Source: Candidatus Amarolinea dominans (GTDB taxonomy: Bacteria > Chloroflexota > Anaerolineae > SSC4 > Amarolineaceae). Taken from it: a DNA stretch of 64,000 bases. The stretch spans positions 558,001 to 622,000 of the forward strand of contig JADJYJ010000003.1 of NCBI GenBank assembly GCA_016719785.1, written 5' to 3'. Position 1 is the first letter of the stretch. The number at the start of each line of letters is the position of its first letter. Below the pieces are notes generated by a model. It saw nothing but the letters and a program-made list of their open reading frames with translations, did no database searches and was not told the DNA's origin. The position numbers were made by a program, and so were the translations under genes. This document shows positions 46,999-54,970 of this stretch, piece after piece.

Positions 46999-47622
46999 GT
47001 GACAATTGTGCAACGGATCAAGCGGATGGTGCTGGAGCACGGGCGGGTGGTCAGCGACTCGATCCTGAGCGTGGACACCCTGCTCAATCACCGCATTGAC
47101 TACACCTTCAGCGCATACTGCGGCGATGCGCTGGCGCACCTGGTCTCCGGCCAGGCCATTGATGTGATCTTCACAGCCGAAGCCAGCGGTATCAGCGTGG
47201 CCGTGTTCATGGCCATTGTCGTCAACAATGCCCAGTGGCCGCAGCAGGCCGCGGTGGTCTTCGCCAAAAAGAGCCGCCCGGTCACCATGGGTGTGGACGG
47301 TTTCTACGTGGTGGACAGCTACAGCCGCACGAAGGAACGGCCGGTGCAACTTTACCTGGGTAAACACATCATGACGCCCGGCGCCCGTGTCTTCATCGTG
47401 GACGACTTCATGGCACGCGGCACCACCCTGGCCGCGTTGGGCGACCTGGCTCTCCTGGCGAACGCTCACATCGTGGGTTTCGGCGCGGTGATCGAGAAAA
47501 CGTTCGAGAACGGACGCCAGGAATTGCAGCGGTTCGGTGCGCCGGTTCACGCCCTGGTGCAGGTCACTTCCCTGGTGGGCGGCCAGATTCACCTGGCGAC
47601 TGACCCTGGGGTGGCCGGGTGA
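46999..47622 (+). CDS. xanthine phosphoribosyltransferase-like protein
   Basis: A 208-residue type I phosphoribosyltransferase. It matches Xpt-like proteins: VDTLLNHRIDYTFSAYCGDALAHL (equivalent of the LNHQID segment), the PRPP-binding motif VFIVDDFMARGTTLAAL at about 134-150, and FGAVIEKTFENGRQEL. The expected reaction is xanthine plus PRPP to XMP in purine salvage. GTG at 46999 is chosen because it starts MTIVQRIK-like (VTIVQRIKRMV), with a GGAGACGAGG region upstream; the earlier ATG frame covers the promoter. Its stop overlaps the next gene by 4 bp. Confidence 0.88.
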   Translation: MTIVQRIKRMVLEHGRVVSDSILSVDTLLNHRIDYTFSAYCGDALAHLVSGQAIDVIFTAEASGISVAVFMAIVVNNAQWPQQAAVVFAKKSRPVTMGVDGFYVVDSYSRTKERPVQLYLGKHIMTPGARVFIVDDFMARGTTLAALGDLALLANAHIVGFGAVIEKTFENGRQELQRFGAPVHALVQVTSLVGGQIHLATDPGVAG

Positions 47623-48395
47623 CATCGTGTGATTTATTCGTCACCTGTTTGATTGACCTGTTCTACCCGGACACCGGCGAGGCCGTGGTGGTCGTGTTGG
47701 AAAAACAGGGCTGCACGGTTGACTTTCGGCCGGCGCAGGAATGTTGTGGCCGTTTTGCCCTGGAGGCCGGCTATACCGATGACGCCGCCCAACAGGCGCG
47801 CCAGTTCTGCGCTGTGTTCGCCGACGCCGGGCTGATCGTTGTGCCCTCGCCCGCGTGCGCCGCCATGATCCAGCTCGAATATCCCCATCTGCTGCCGGAC
47901 GACCCACGGGCCGCCGCGCTGGCCGCCCGCACGTGGGAACTGAGCCAGTTTCTGGTGGATTACCTGCACGTCAGCGATCCGGTCGTGTCCTACGCCGGCA
48001 AGATCGCCTATCAGCCGGCCTGCCACCTCCTGCACGATCTGCACGGCGCGGCGCAGGCGCCGGCGCTGCTCAGCGCAGTGCAGGGCGCGACCCTGGCGCC
48101 CTGGCGTGAAGCCGACGAGTGCTGTGGCTTTGGCGGTCCCTTTGCGCTCAATCTGCCGGAAGTATCGGCTTCCATTCTTGACAGCCATGTGCAGCACCTT
48201 GAGGCCAGCGGCGCGGATGTGGTGGTCACCTGTGACCCCGGCTGCCTGCTGCACCTGAACGGTGGACTGGACCGCCAGGGCTGCCGGGTGCGGGCCGTTC
48301 ACCTGGCCGATCTGCTGGCTGGCCAAGTCACACCTGCGCCTGCGCCCGCAGCGGCGAAGGTGGTCAAACCCAAGCTGCGCCCGCGCCCCTGGTAG
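47619..48395 (+). CDS. (Fe-S)-binding CCG-domain protein, LutA/GlcF-like
   Basis: A 258-residue protein with the tandem CCG domains of LutA-type lactate utilisation proteins. First: CLIDLFYPDTG plus QECCGRFALEAG; second: CHLLHDLHGA plus DECCGFGGPFALNLPEVS and VTCDPGCLLHL. These cysteines bind a non-cubane or [4Fe-4S] cluster. LutB and LutC are absent, so a lactate role is not certain; single LutA-like subunits also occur with heterodisulfide reductase-like enzymes. The gene starts with GTG overlapping the Xpt stop by 4 bp (GTGA) and precedes the DUF2085 gene by 26 bp. Confidence 0.88.
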   Translation: MTSCDLFVTCLIDLFYPDTGEAVVVVLEKQGCTVDFRPAQECCGRFALEAGYTDDAAQQARQFCAVFADAGLIVVPSPACAAMIQLEYPHLLPDDPRAAALAARTWELSQFLVDYLHVSDPVVSYAGKIAYQPACHLLHDLHGAAQAPALLSAVQGATLAPWREADECCGFGGPFALNLPEVSASILDSHVQHLEASGADVVVTCDPGCLLHLNGGLDRQGCRVRAVHLADLLAGQVTPAPAPAAAKVVKPKLRPRPW

Positions 48396-48421
48396 ATCAA
48401 CGCCCGTTTGGAGACAAAACG

Positions 48422-49252
48422 ATGACCGTCACGCCTACTTCCTGGCAGCCTCCCGACCCGTCGCCTCCTGACACGCGCCGCGACTGGCTGCTGCTCGCTC
48501 TGGCTTTGATCGCAATCATCGGCATCACTCTGTTGGCGCCGGGCGGTCTGCTCGACAAGGCCGACAAGGTGGGTTATGCCGTCTGCCACCGCATCACCAT
48601 ACGCTCTTTTCTGATCGGTGAGCGACAGATGCCGCTGTGTGCGCGCTGTACCGGGCAATACCTGGGCGCGGTTGCCGGCCTGCTCTACCTGCTCCTGCGG
48701 GGACGGGCACGAGCCAGTGAGCTCCCGTCACCGTCCGTGCTGACGGTGCTCTTGCTCTTCCTGGGCATCTGGGCCTTCGATGGCGTCAACTCCTACCTGA
48801 CGCTCTTTCCGGGCATGCCCCACCTGTACGAGCCGCACAACATCCTGCGCGTCAGCACTGGGCTGCTGCAGGGCTTCGCGGTGGTCAGCCTGGTGTGGCC
48901 GGTGTTCAACCTGACCGCCTGGGCGCAGCCGGACCCGCAGCGGTCGCTCGACCATGTGGGTGAGCTGGCCTCACTGGTGGGCATCGGCGCGCTGCTGGTG
49001 CTGGCGCTGCAGAGCGAGGTGGAAGCCATCCTGCTGCCGTTAGCGATCGTCAGTTCCCTGGGCACCGTGCTGATGTTGACCCTGGTGTTGACGGTGATGG
49101 TGCTGCTGGTTCTGCGCCGCGCCAATCGCGCCACCCGTTGGCGTCACCTGCTCATGCCGCTGGCGGCTGGCCTGGCCACCAGCCTGACCCTCATCGCCCT
49201 CATTGACAGCGCCCGCGCCAGCCTGACCCGTGCGCTTGGACTGCCCTTTTAG
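48422..49252 (+). CDS. DUF2085 membrane protein
   Basis: A 276-residue integral membrane protein. The DUF2085 signature VGYAVCHRITIRSFLIGERQMPLCARCTGQYLGAVAGL spans residues about 50-85, with the H-x-R and C-x-x-C residues that could bind metal. Further helices follow (ILRVSTGLLQGFAVVSLVWPVF, GIGALLVLALQSEV, VLMLTLVLTVMVLLVL). The role is unknown. TTGGAGACAAAACG precedes the ATG. Confidence 0.88.
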   Translation: MTVTPTSWQPPDPSPPDTRRDWLLLALALIAIIGITLLAPGGLLDKADKVGYAVCHRITIRSFLIGERQMPLCARCTGQYLGAVAGLLYLLLRGRARASELPSPSVLTVLLLFLGIWAFDGVNSYLTLFPGMPHLYEPHNILRVSTGLLQGFAVVSLVWPVFNLTAWAQPDPQRSLDHVGELASLVGIGALLVLALQSEVEAILLPLAIVSSLGTVLMLTLVLTVMVLLVLRRANRATRWRHLLMPLAAGLATSLTLIALIDSARASLTRALGLPF

Positions 49253-49267
49253 GAACGGGCGCTTGGG

Positions 49268-49296
49268 TTGCCAGGCGCGTCGAAGTTTGTTATAAT
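49268..49296 (+). promoter_or_regulatory. strong promoter of Yip1/DUF4013 genes
   Basis: TTGCCA (49268-49273) and a perfect TATAAT (49291-49296) lie 17 bases apart, upstream of the gene at 49371. Five of six -35 bases and all -10 bases match consensus. Confidence 0.82.
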
Positions 49297-49370
49297 CCGT
49301 CAAGTAACTTGCTATCCCCACGCGTCTCCCCAATTTCTTTTTTCTCATCACGTGCGTAGGAGGAATTGTC

Positions 49371-49973
49371 ATGATTCAGGGTGTCAACTTCAGTGAGATG
49401 ATCAGTCAGAGCATCAAAGTGCTCACGCAGCCCCGTACTGAGACCTTCGAGGAGTTCGAGAAGCATGGCGGTCAGCGTGAGGCGTTGACCTACGTTGGCG
49501 TCGCGGCCGGCCTGGCCGGCGTCGTCGCTTTCATCGTTGGTATCTTCAGTGGTCCACTGGTCGCCATTATCGCCCTCTTGGGCGCGCTGATTGCGCCGCT
49601 CTTGAGCTTCTTCGTCTTTGCCTTTGTGATCAACTGGATGGGTAAGCAGCAGGGCGGCACCGGCACCCAGGACGAGGTGTTCTACACCTGCTCCCTCTAC
49701 ACCGCGCCCATTTTGGCTGTCACCGGCATTGTGGGTAACATCCCGGTCCTCGGCTGCCTCTTTGCCCCTGTCAGCCTGGTGCTGGGGCTCTATCAGCTCT
49801 ATCTGGGTTATCTGGCCACGCGCGCCAGCATGAACCTGGACCAGAACAAGGCCATCATCACCGTCATTGTGGCCATCGTGGCCCAGTGGATCGTCTTCGC
49901 CGTCATCGGCGTAATTGTTGCGGCCATCGCCATCAGCATGGGCGTGGCCTCAGGCGCCATTTCAGCACAATAA
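49371..49973 (+). CDS. Yip1 domain membrane protein
   Basis: A 200-residue membrane protein with about five helices. It starts with a soluble SQSIKVLTQPRTETFEEFEKHGG region, then LTYVGVAAGLAGVVAFIVG, FVFAFVINWMGKQQGGTGTQDEVFYTCSLYTAPILAVTGI and GLYQLYLGYLATRASMNLDQNKAIITVIVAIVAQW, the latter typical of bacterial Yip1-family proteins (Pfam Yip1). AGGAGGAATTGTC precedes the ATG. It pairs with the DUF4013 gene 51 bp downstream, a common companion. Function unknown, probably membrane organisation. Confidence 0.88.
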   Translation: MIQGVNFSEMISQSIKVLTQPRTETFEEFEKHGGQREALTYVGVAAGLAGVVAFIVGIFSGPLVAIIALLGALIAPLLSFFVFAFVINWMGKQQGGTGTQDEVFYTCSLYTAPILAVTGIVGNIPVLGCLFAPVSLVLGLYQLYLGYLATRASMNLDQNKAIITVIVAIVAQWIVFAVIGVIVAAIAISMGVASGAISAQ

Positions 49974-50024
49974 CCGCCCTGGCAGAATGCTCTTGCCACG
50001 GACAGGACGGACAAGGAGGATCCA

Positions 50025-50744
50025 TTGGACATTCAGAAATCGCTTACTTTCCAGATCGAAGATGAAAACTGGACCAACAAGGTGCTCGTTGGTGCGGTTA
50101 TCAGCGCCGTTCCCATTCTGAGCCTCGCAGCTACCGGCTATGGGCTGGACGTGGTCAAGAATGTGGTCGCGGATGAGGCACGGCCCTTGCCCAGCTGGGA
50201 CAACCTCGGTAACCAGTTTGTGCGCGGCTTGGTCTACGTGGTCGGCGTCTTGATCTACTTCTTGCCTTTGTTCATCATCGGCTGTCTGTTTGCGGTCGTG
50301 GGCGGCGGTCTGGGCGCGGCCATGGGTGATTCGCAATCAGCGCAGGATTCGTTCGGCGCATTGCTGGGCGGCGGCGGCATCTTGTTCGTCTGCCTGACTC
50401 TGTTCTACTCGCTGGCCGTGCTCGTCATCCTGCCGGCAGCGACGGTACGCTTTGCTCTCACCAACCAGTTGAGCGAGATGTTCAAGTTCAAGGAACTGTT
50501 CGCTGACATCCGGCGCAACGTTTCTGGCTACTTGACCGCCATCCTGGTAGTCGTCGTGGTTGGGATCGTGTTGGGGATCGTCGTCTCCGTGGTGAGTGGC
50601 ATCCTGGCTCTGATCCCGATCTGTGGGTGGATCGCCGCCTGGATTATCAGCGCCGCGGCCAGCTTCTACGTGCAACTGGTCGCCAGCCATATGTGGGGTC
50701 AGTTCCACCGCGACGCCCGCGCGGCCGGTACGGTCACGCTGTAA
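50025..50744 (+). CDS. DUF4013 membrane protein
   Basis: A 239-residue membrane protein. A soluble N-terminus (DIQKSLTFQIEDENWTNKVLVG) precedes several long helices, with the DUF4013 features GYGLDVVKNVVADEARPLPSWDNLGNQFVRGL near residue 38 and AATVRFALTNQLSEMFKFKELFADIRRN near 140. It starts at TTG 50025, chosen because AAGGAGGA lies seven bases upstream and the protein start matches the family. It follows the Yip1 gene and probably shares its promoter. A terminator follows the stop. Confidence 0.88.
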   Translation: MDIQKSLTFQIEDENWTNKVLVGAVISAVPILSLAATGYGLDVVKNVVADEARPLPSWDNLGNQFVRGLVYVVGVLIYFLPLFIIGCLFAVVGGGLGAAMGDSQSAQDSFGALLGGGGILFVCLTLFYSLAVLVILPAATVRFALTNQLSEMFKFKELFADIRRNVSGYLTAILVVVVVGIVLGIVVSVVSGILALIPICGWIAAWIISAAASFYVQLVASHMWGQFHRDARAAGTVTL

Positions 50745-50760
50745 GCGAATCAGGTGACAG

Positions 50761-50804
50761 AAAGAAAAGGACGCCAGCCCATCAAGGTTGGCGTCCTTTT
50801 CTTT
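50761..50804 (+). terminator. intrinsic terminator after DUF4013 gene
   Basis: AAAGAAAAGGACGCCA (50761-50776) pairs with TGGCGTCCTTTTCTTT (50789-50804) around a 12-base loop: 16 perfect base pairs, T-rich on both strands. It may also terminate transcripts arriving from the convergent Uma2 gene. Confidence 0.85.
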
Positions 50805-50818
50805 TGAGTCCTTTTCAA

Positions 50819-50875
50819 GAGGCGCCAACTTTTGCAAAAGTTGGCGCCTCTCATCTTCGACGTTTCGCTTATGCC
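50819..50875. repeat. dispersed palindromic repeat, copy A
   Basis: Begins with a perfect 32-bp palindrome, GAGGCGCCAACTTTT-gc-complement (50819-50850), followed by TCATCTTCGACGTTTCGC-TTATGCC. It supplies the stop codon of the Uma2 gene (TTA at 50869-50871). It is a direct repeat of copy B at 51707-51763. Confidence 0.82.
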
Positions 50876-51672
50876 AACTCGCCGCGCAGCCGCGCCAACT
50901 CCGCGCGCAGCCTGAGGTTCTCGGCCTCGACCTCGGCCGTCCGCTGTTCGGCCGCGCGCTTTCTGGCCTCGACCTCGGCCGTCCGCAGATCAGCCAGCCG
51001 CGCCGCAGCTTTCGCCTGCTGACCGATCTCGAAATCGCTCAGCAGCCGCTCGCCGCTTTCCACCGAATAGAACTGCAAACGATTTTCCTCATCCAGCGCC
51101 AGGCGCAGCCCCAAGAGGGGGCTGACGTACTCCGGCGACTCGCCCTCGCCGGGCACAAAGGTCAGGTCGCCCAGCCGCATCTTGCCATTGTCCGGCTGCA
51201 TCGGCGCGAAACTGTCGCCCACGCGTTGAAATGCAACCAGCGGTGGTTTCAGATAGTCGCTCGTTGGATCGTAGAGATAATACTCCTCCACCCCCAACTG
51301 CGCGTACAGACGCATCTTGTCCTTCATGTCCTCGCGCCGCGTGGACTTGGACGTCACCTCGAAAACCACCTGCGGCGCCTGGCCTTCTTCCCACAACTTG
51401 TAGATGGGCCGCAGCCGCGCTTCCACCCCCCACACCACGAAGCAGTCCGGCGCGACCGATTTGCGCGGATTGCCCTGCTCGTAATAGATGAGCAAGTTGC
51501 CGCTGACGTAAACCCGCTGCCCCGCGAAGAAACGCTGCAGCAGATGAATGATCCAGAACATAATCTCGCGGTGCAGGTCAGTTTCGGCCATCGGTTTGCC
51601 ATCACGTTCTGGGTAGACTGTCTTGTCCGCGGCCATCGCCAGCGGGATACGTTGTCTGATCGTCATAGTCAT
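50869..51672 (-). CDS. Uma2 family (PD-(D/E)XK-like) protein with coiled-coil tail
   Basis: A 267-residue protein. The Uma2 nuclease-like domain runs from DKTVYPERDGKPMAETDLHREI through YVSGNLLIYYEQGNPRKSVAPDCFVVWG (Asp of the active site), QVVFEVTSKSTRREDMKDKMRLYAQLGVEEYYLYDP (E-V-x-S-K) to residue about 180. A heptad-rich tail, RTAEVEARKRAAEQRTAEVEAENLRLRAELARLRGEL, is a predicted coiled coil. Start chosen at ATG 51672 (MTMTIRQ) with GTGAGGTG just upstream; ATG 51666 is equally good. The earlier start at 51735 would lie in the flanking repeat. Uma2 genes are multicopy in Chloroflexota and cyanobacteria. The 57-bp direct repeats at each end suggest a mobile cassette. Confidence 0.88.
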   Translation of the reverse strand: MTMTIRQRIPLAMAADKTVYPERDGKPMAETDLHREIMFWIIHLLQRFFAGQRVYVSGNLLIYYEQGNPRKSVAPDCFVVWGVEARLRPIYKLWEEGQAPQVVFEVTSKSTRREDMKDKMRLYAQLGVEEYYLYDPTSDYLKPPLVAFQRVGDSFAPMQPDNGKMRLGDLTFVPGEGESPEYVSPLLGLRLALDEENRLQFYSVESGERLLSDFEIGQQAKAAARLADLRTAEVEARKRAAEQRTAEVEAENLRLRAELARLRGELA

Positions 51673-51706
51673 CACCTCACGCGCAACAGGGGCTGGGAGC
51701 GTACCT

Positions 51707-51763
51707 GAGAGTTGCCAACTTTGCAGGGTTGGCAACTCTCGTCTTCGGCGTTTGACTCATGCC
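51707..51763. repeat. dispersed palindromic repeat, copy B
   Basis: GAGAGTTGCCAAC (51707-51719) pairs with GTTGGCAACTCTC (51728-51740) around an 8-base loop, followed by GTCTTCGGCGTTTGACTCATGCC. It matches copy A at 50819-50875 in both hairpin and tail and lies on the other side of the Uma2 gene in the same orientation. Confidence 0.82.
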
Positions 51764-51807
51764 TTGGGTGCTTATTGTACCACAAGTTGTAGCACAAACA
51801 ACGGAGT

Positions 51808-53238
51808 TCAGGCGAACAAGGGCACAGGCGCCAGGATGATCGGCGCCCAGGAGTCGGCCGCGGCCAGGACGCCCTGCATCGAGTAGGCGCTGGCCCAGGT
51901 GATGCGCACCGTCGCCAGCTTGCCGCGCCAGTCGCCGGCATCCTCGAAGAAGACCAGTTTGTTCTGGCGTGAGCGCCCGCGCCATTTGCCCTTGTGCTGA
52001 TCCTCCACCAGCACCTCCACCGTTTCACCGAGCAGTCGCCGGTTCTTCTCGCCCTGGATGCGCTCCTGCAGGTCCTCCAACGCGTGCAGGCGCCGATGTT
52101 TTTCCTCGTCAGGCACATCATCCACCATGCGCCGCGCGCTAACGGTGCCGGGACGCGGAGAATAGCGCGCCAGGTGCGCCTTGTCCAGTTCCAACTCCGC
52201 CAGCAGGTCGTAAGTGTCCTGGAACTGCGCCTCGCTCTCGCCTGCAAAGCCCACGATGACATCGGTGTGAATCGCCACATGCGGGATGCGCTCCCGGATA
52301 CGCTGGATCAACGCCCGATAGTCAGCCACCGCATAGCCGCGCTTCATGCTCGCCAACACCTCATCATTGCCGGCTTGACACGGCACCTCGATGTGCTCCA
52401 TGACCTTCGGCAGATCGCGTACCGCTTCGAGAATACGGTCGCTCATGTAATTCGGATGGCTGGTGAGAAAACGGATGCGCTGCAAGCCCTCAACCTCGTG
52501 TACCGCATAGAGCAGATCGGCCAGGTCGGGAGAGGGTGTGGAGAGCGGACGGTTGTCGTAGCCGTAGCGGTCCACAATCTGACCGAGCAGCGTGACTTCA
52601 CGCACACCCTGGGCGACCAGGCCGCGTACCTCGTCCACGATTTCGTGAATGGGACGGCTGCGCTCGATCCCGCGGCGGAAGGGGATGATGCAGAAGGTGC
52701 AGGCGTGCGAGCAGCCGTAGACGATGGGGACATGGGCCGCAATGGGCGCCTGGCCGTGCGCAGAAATGTGCTTGACACTCTGCCAATGCGTGGTCGCCAC
52801 GGCTGTGGTCCCATCTTCATCCTGCACGTGGTAGCGGCGGGCCAGTTGCCCGGCTTCGATGGCGGCCAGCTCCTCGGCCAGCCATTGATTGCGCAGATGA
52901 TCCACCAACGGCTGTGGATCAGAGGGCGACAGCAGGACATCCACATGGGGAAAACGTTTGAGCAGTTCGGGCGCGGGCTTGACGCCGACCAGGCACCCCA
53001 TTAGGGCGATGGTGGTATCCGGGCGCTTCTTCTTCAGCGGCTTCCAGGCCCACAGCTTGCCGACTGCCTTCTCCTCGGCGCTGTTGCGCACGACACAGGT
53101 GTTGATGACGAGCACATCGGCGCTCTCCTCCTGGTCCGTAGGCACGTAGCCCAGGCGGTCAAGCTCGGCGGCCACGTGACCGCTATCGGCCACATTCATC
53201 TGACAGCCGAATGTGTGGATATGATACGTTTTGGACAT
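51808..53238 (-). CDS. miaB: tRNA-2-methylthio-N6-dimethylallyladenosine synthase
   Basis: A 476-residue radical-SAM methylthiotransferase modifying A37 of tRNAs reading U-starting codons. UPF0004 domain with auxiliary-cluster cysteines C12 (FGCQMN), C48 (NTCVV) and C82 (MGCLVG); radical-SAM motif C176-x3-C180-x2-C183 in GCSHACTFCIIPFRRG; TRAM domain near 400-460 (ETVEVLVEDQHKGKWRGRSRQNKLVFFED). QIVDRYGYDN and LTSHPNYMSD are MiaB-typical. ATG at 53238 is chosen, with GGGAGGAACC upstream; the longer ORF start adds unrelated residues. It lies after the Uma2 cassette in the same direction. Confidence 0.93.
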   Translation of the reverse strand: MSKTYHIHTFGCQMNVADSGHVAAELDRLGYVPTDQEESADVLVINTCVVRNSAEEKAVGKLWAWKPLKKKRPDTTIALMGCLVGVKPAPELLKRFPHVDVLLSPSDPQPLVDHLRNQWLAEELAAIEAGQLARRYHVQDEDGTTAVATTHWQSVKHISAHGQAPIAAHVPIVYGCSHACTFCIIPFRRGIERSRPIHEIVDEVRGLVAQGVREVTLLGQIVDRYGYDNRPLSTPSPDLADLLYAVHEVEGLQRIRFLTSHPNYMSDRILEAVRDLPKVMEHIEVPCQAGNDEVLASMKRGYAVADYRALIQRIRERIPHVAIHTDVIVGFAGESEAQFQDTYDLLAELELDKAHLARYSPRPGTVSARRMVDDVPDEEKHRRLHALEDLQERIQGEKNRRLLGETVEVLVEDQHKGKWRGRSRQNKLVFFEDAGDWRGKLATVRITWASAYSMQGVLAAADSWAPIILAPVPLFA

Positions 53239-53460
53239 CGGTTCCTCCCATGGTGACCGGCGTGCAACCGGGCAGGGAAATCGGCGGTCAAACCGACCGC
53301 GTGGGGGTTGAAATTGTAGCAGGCCGCGCGGCTTTGTCAAAATGGCTGGCGTCCGGTATCATCCCCCGTGTTTTGGGAATCTTAGCGCTGGTGTTGCCTG
53401 GCCGTCTCATGCCGTGAGCCTGGCCGGCACGCACCGTGCTTCAAGCAATGACTGGAGATC

Positions 53461-54900
53461 ATGATGTTCTACCCAATTTACGATGCTATCCACCCCCTGA
53501 CCCGGCGACAGCAGCGCTTCACGTCGCGCCTCGTGGTCCTGCCCTTGTTGGTTTTTGGCATCAGCCTGACGTTGACGGCCTGCGGCGGCGCTCAGACGCC
53601 TGCGCCCACAGATACGCCCGCACCTGTGGCAACGGCACAGCTACTCCCGACCGCGACGGTCATGGTTGCAGCCACGGTTGCGCCCACTGTCGTTGCCACA
53701 GCCGACGTTGCGACGCCGCTGCCGCCGGCCACCCCTGCTGCGCCGCCGGCTGCTACCGCGACAACCAATCCCCTACCCATGATTGCGGGGCGCCTCAACG
53801 ACCTGACGCTGGGCCTGCAAACGCTGATCACAGGGCTGGACGAGCCGGTCTTCATCACGCACGCCGGGGATGGCAGCGGCCGCCTGTTCATCGTGGAGAA
53901 GCGCGGCGTCATTCGCATCTGGCAGGGAAACCAACTGCTGGAACCGCCTTTCCTTGACATTGTGAGCCGTGTGGGGAGCAATTCCAGTGAGCAGGGCCTG
54001 CTGGGCCTGGCCTTCGCGCCCGATTTTGCCAGCAGCCGCCTCATCTTCGTCAACTACACCAACCGTCAGGGCGACACGATCGTCGAACGCTATGGCGTCA
54101 CCGATGACCCCAACCGCGCCGACCCGGCCAGCGCATTTCGCATTCTGCGCATTGATCAGCCGGCGCCCAATCACAACGGCGGCATGGTTGCGTTTGGGCC
54201 TGATGGCAACCTGTGGATCGGCGCCGGCGACGGCGGCGGGGCCAATGATGTTTTCAAGAACGGACAAAACCCCCGCGCGCTGCTGGGCAAAATGCTGCGC
54301 CTGGATGTGATGAGCGATCTGAGCAAGCCCTACGTGACGCCGGCCGACAATCCGTGGGTCAACCAAACCTGGAACGGGCAGCGCATGGCGCCCGAAATTT
54401 GGGCGCTGGGCCTGCGCAATCCGTGGCGCTTCAGTTTCGACCGGGCCACGGGCGACTTGTGGATCGGCGATGTGGGTCAGGACGCTTACGAGGAGATTGA
54501 TCGGGTTGCGGCCGAGCAGAAGGGCTATCCCAACGGTGGGCTGAACTTCGGCTGGCCCATCATGGAGGGCCTGCACTGTTTCGAATCGGGATCGGGGTGC
54601 AACCGGCAAGGATTGGTGCTGCCGGTCGCCGAGCATGACCACAGCGCCGGCAACTGCTCCATCACCGGCGGTTACGTCTATCGAGGGGCTGCCATCCCTG
54701 CCCTGGACGCCGTCTACTTCTACGGTGATTATTGCAGCGGCAGCGTCTGGGCGCTTGTCGGCGCCAGCGATCGCATGCAGCCTCCGGTCAGTGTCTTTGC
54801 CACCGATCTCAACATCAGCTCGTTTGGCGAAGACGAAACCGGTGAACTGTATGTGGCGGACTTGGGCAGAGGCACGGTTTACCAGCTCGTCAAGCCGTGA
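53461..54900 (+). CDS. PQQ-type sugar dehydrogenase-like lipoprotein
   Basis: A 479-residue exported lipoprotein. The signal runs to LTLTAC with acylated C41, followed by a T/P/A linker (about 42-105) and a six-bladed propeller of the soluble glucose / L-sorbosone dehydrogenase family: GLDEPVFITHAGDGSGRLFIVEKRGVIRIW, HNGGMVAFGPDGNLWIGAGDGGGANDVFKNGQNP, WALGLRNPWRFSFDRATGDLWIGDVGQDAYEEID, and ITGGYVYRGAAIPALDAVYFYGDYCSGSVW. The expected activity is oxidation of sugars with PQQ or a similar quinone cofactor; family members without that activity exist. TGGAGATC precedes the ATG. Confidence 0.9.
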   Translation: MMFYPIYDAIHPLTRRQQRFTSRLVVLPLLVFGISLTLTACGGAQTPAPTDTPAPVATAQLLPTATVMVAATVAPTVVATADVATPLPPATPAAPPAATATTNPLPMIAGRLNDLTLGLQTLITGLDEPVFITHAGDGSGRLFIVEKRGVIRIWQGNQLLEPPFLDIVSRVGSNSSEQGLLGLAFAPDFASSRLIFVNYTNRQGDTIVERYGVTDDPNRADPASAFRILRIDQPAPNHNGGMVAFGPDGNLWIGAGDGGGANDVFKNGQNPRALLGKMLRLDVMSDLSKPYVTPADNPWVNQTWNGQRMAPEIWALGLRNPWRFSFDRATGDLWIGDVGQDAYEEIDRVAAEQKGYPNGGLNFGWPIMEGLHCFESGSGCNRQGLVLPVAEHDHSAGNCSITGGYVYRGAAIPALDAVYFYGDYCSGSVWALVGASDRMQPPVSVFATDLNISSFGEDETGELYVADLGRGTVYQLVKP

Positions 54901-54912
54901 GATTATTGGATT

Positions 54913-54941
54913 TTGATCTTGCGCCCGCGCCATGCTACAAT
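54913..54941 (+). promoter_or_regulatory. promoter of M20 amidohydrolase operon
   Basis: TTGATC (54913-54918) and TACAAT (54936-54941) lie 17 bases apart, ahead of the ATG at 54971. Four and five of six bases match. Confidence 0.6.
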
Positions 54942-54970
54942 GAGGATATCTGCTACCTGGAGAGGGCCGG

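Noticed and set aside
46687..47625. 312-residue minus ORF
   Set aside because: It lies opposite the Xpt gene and reads through the 12-bp repeats (QVTF periodicity); no family motif.
50819..51763. CRISPR array from repeated palindromes
   Set aside because: Only two copies, nearly 900 bp apart, with a gene between; no spacer periodicity.
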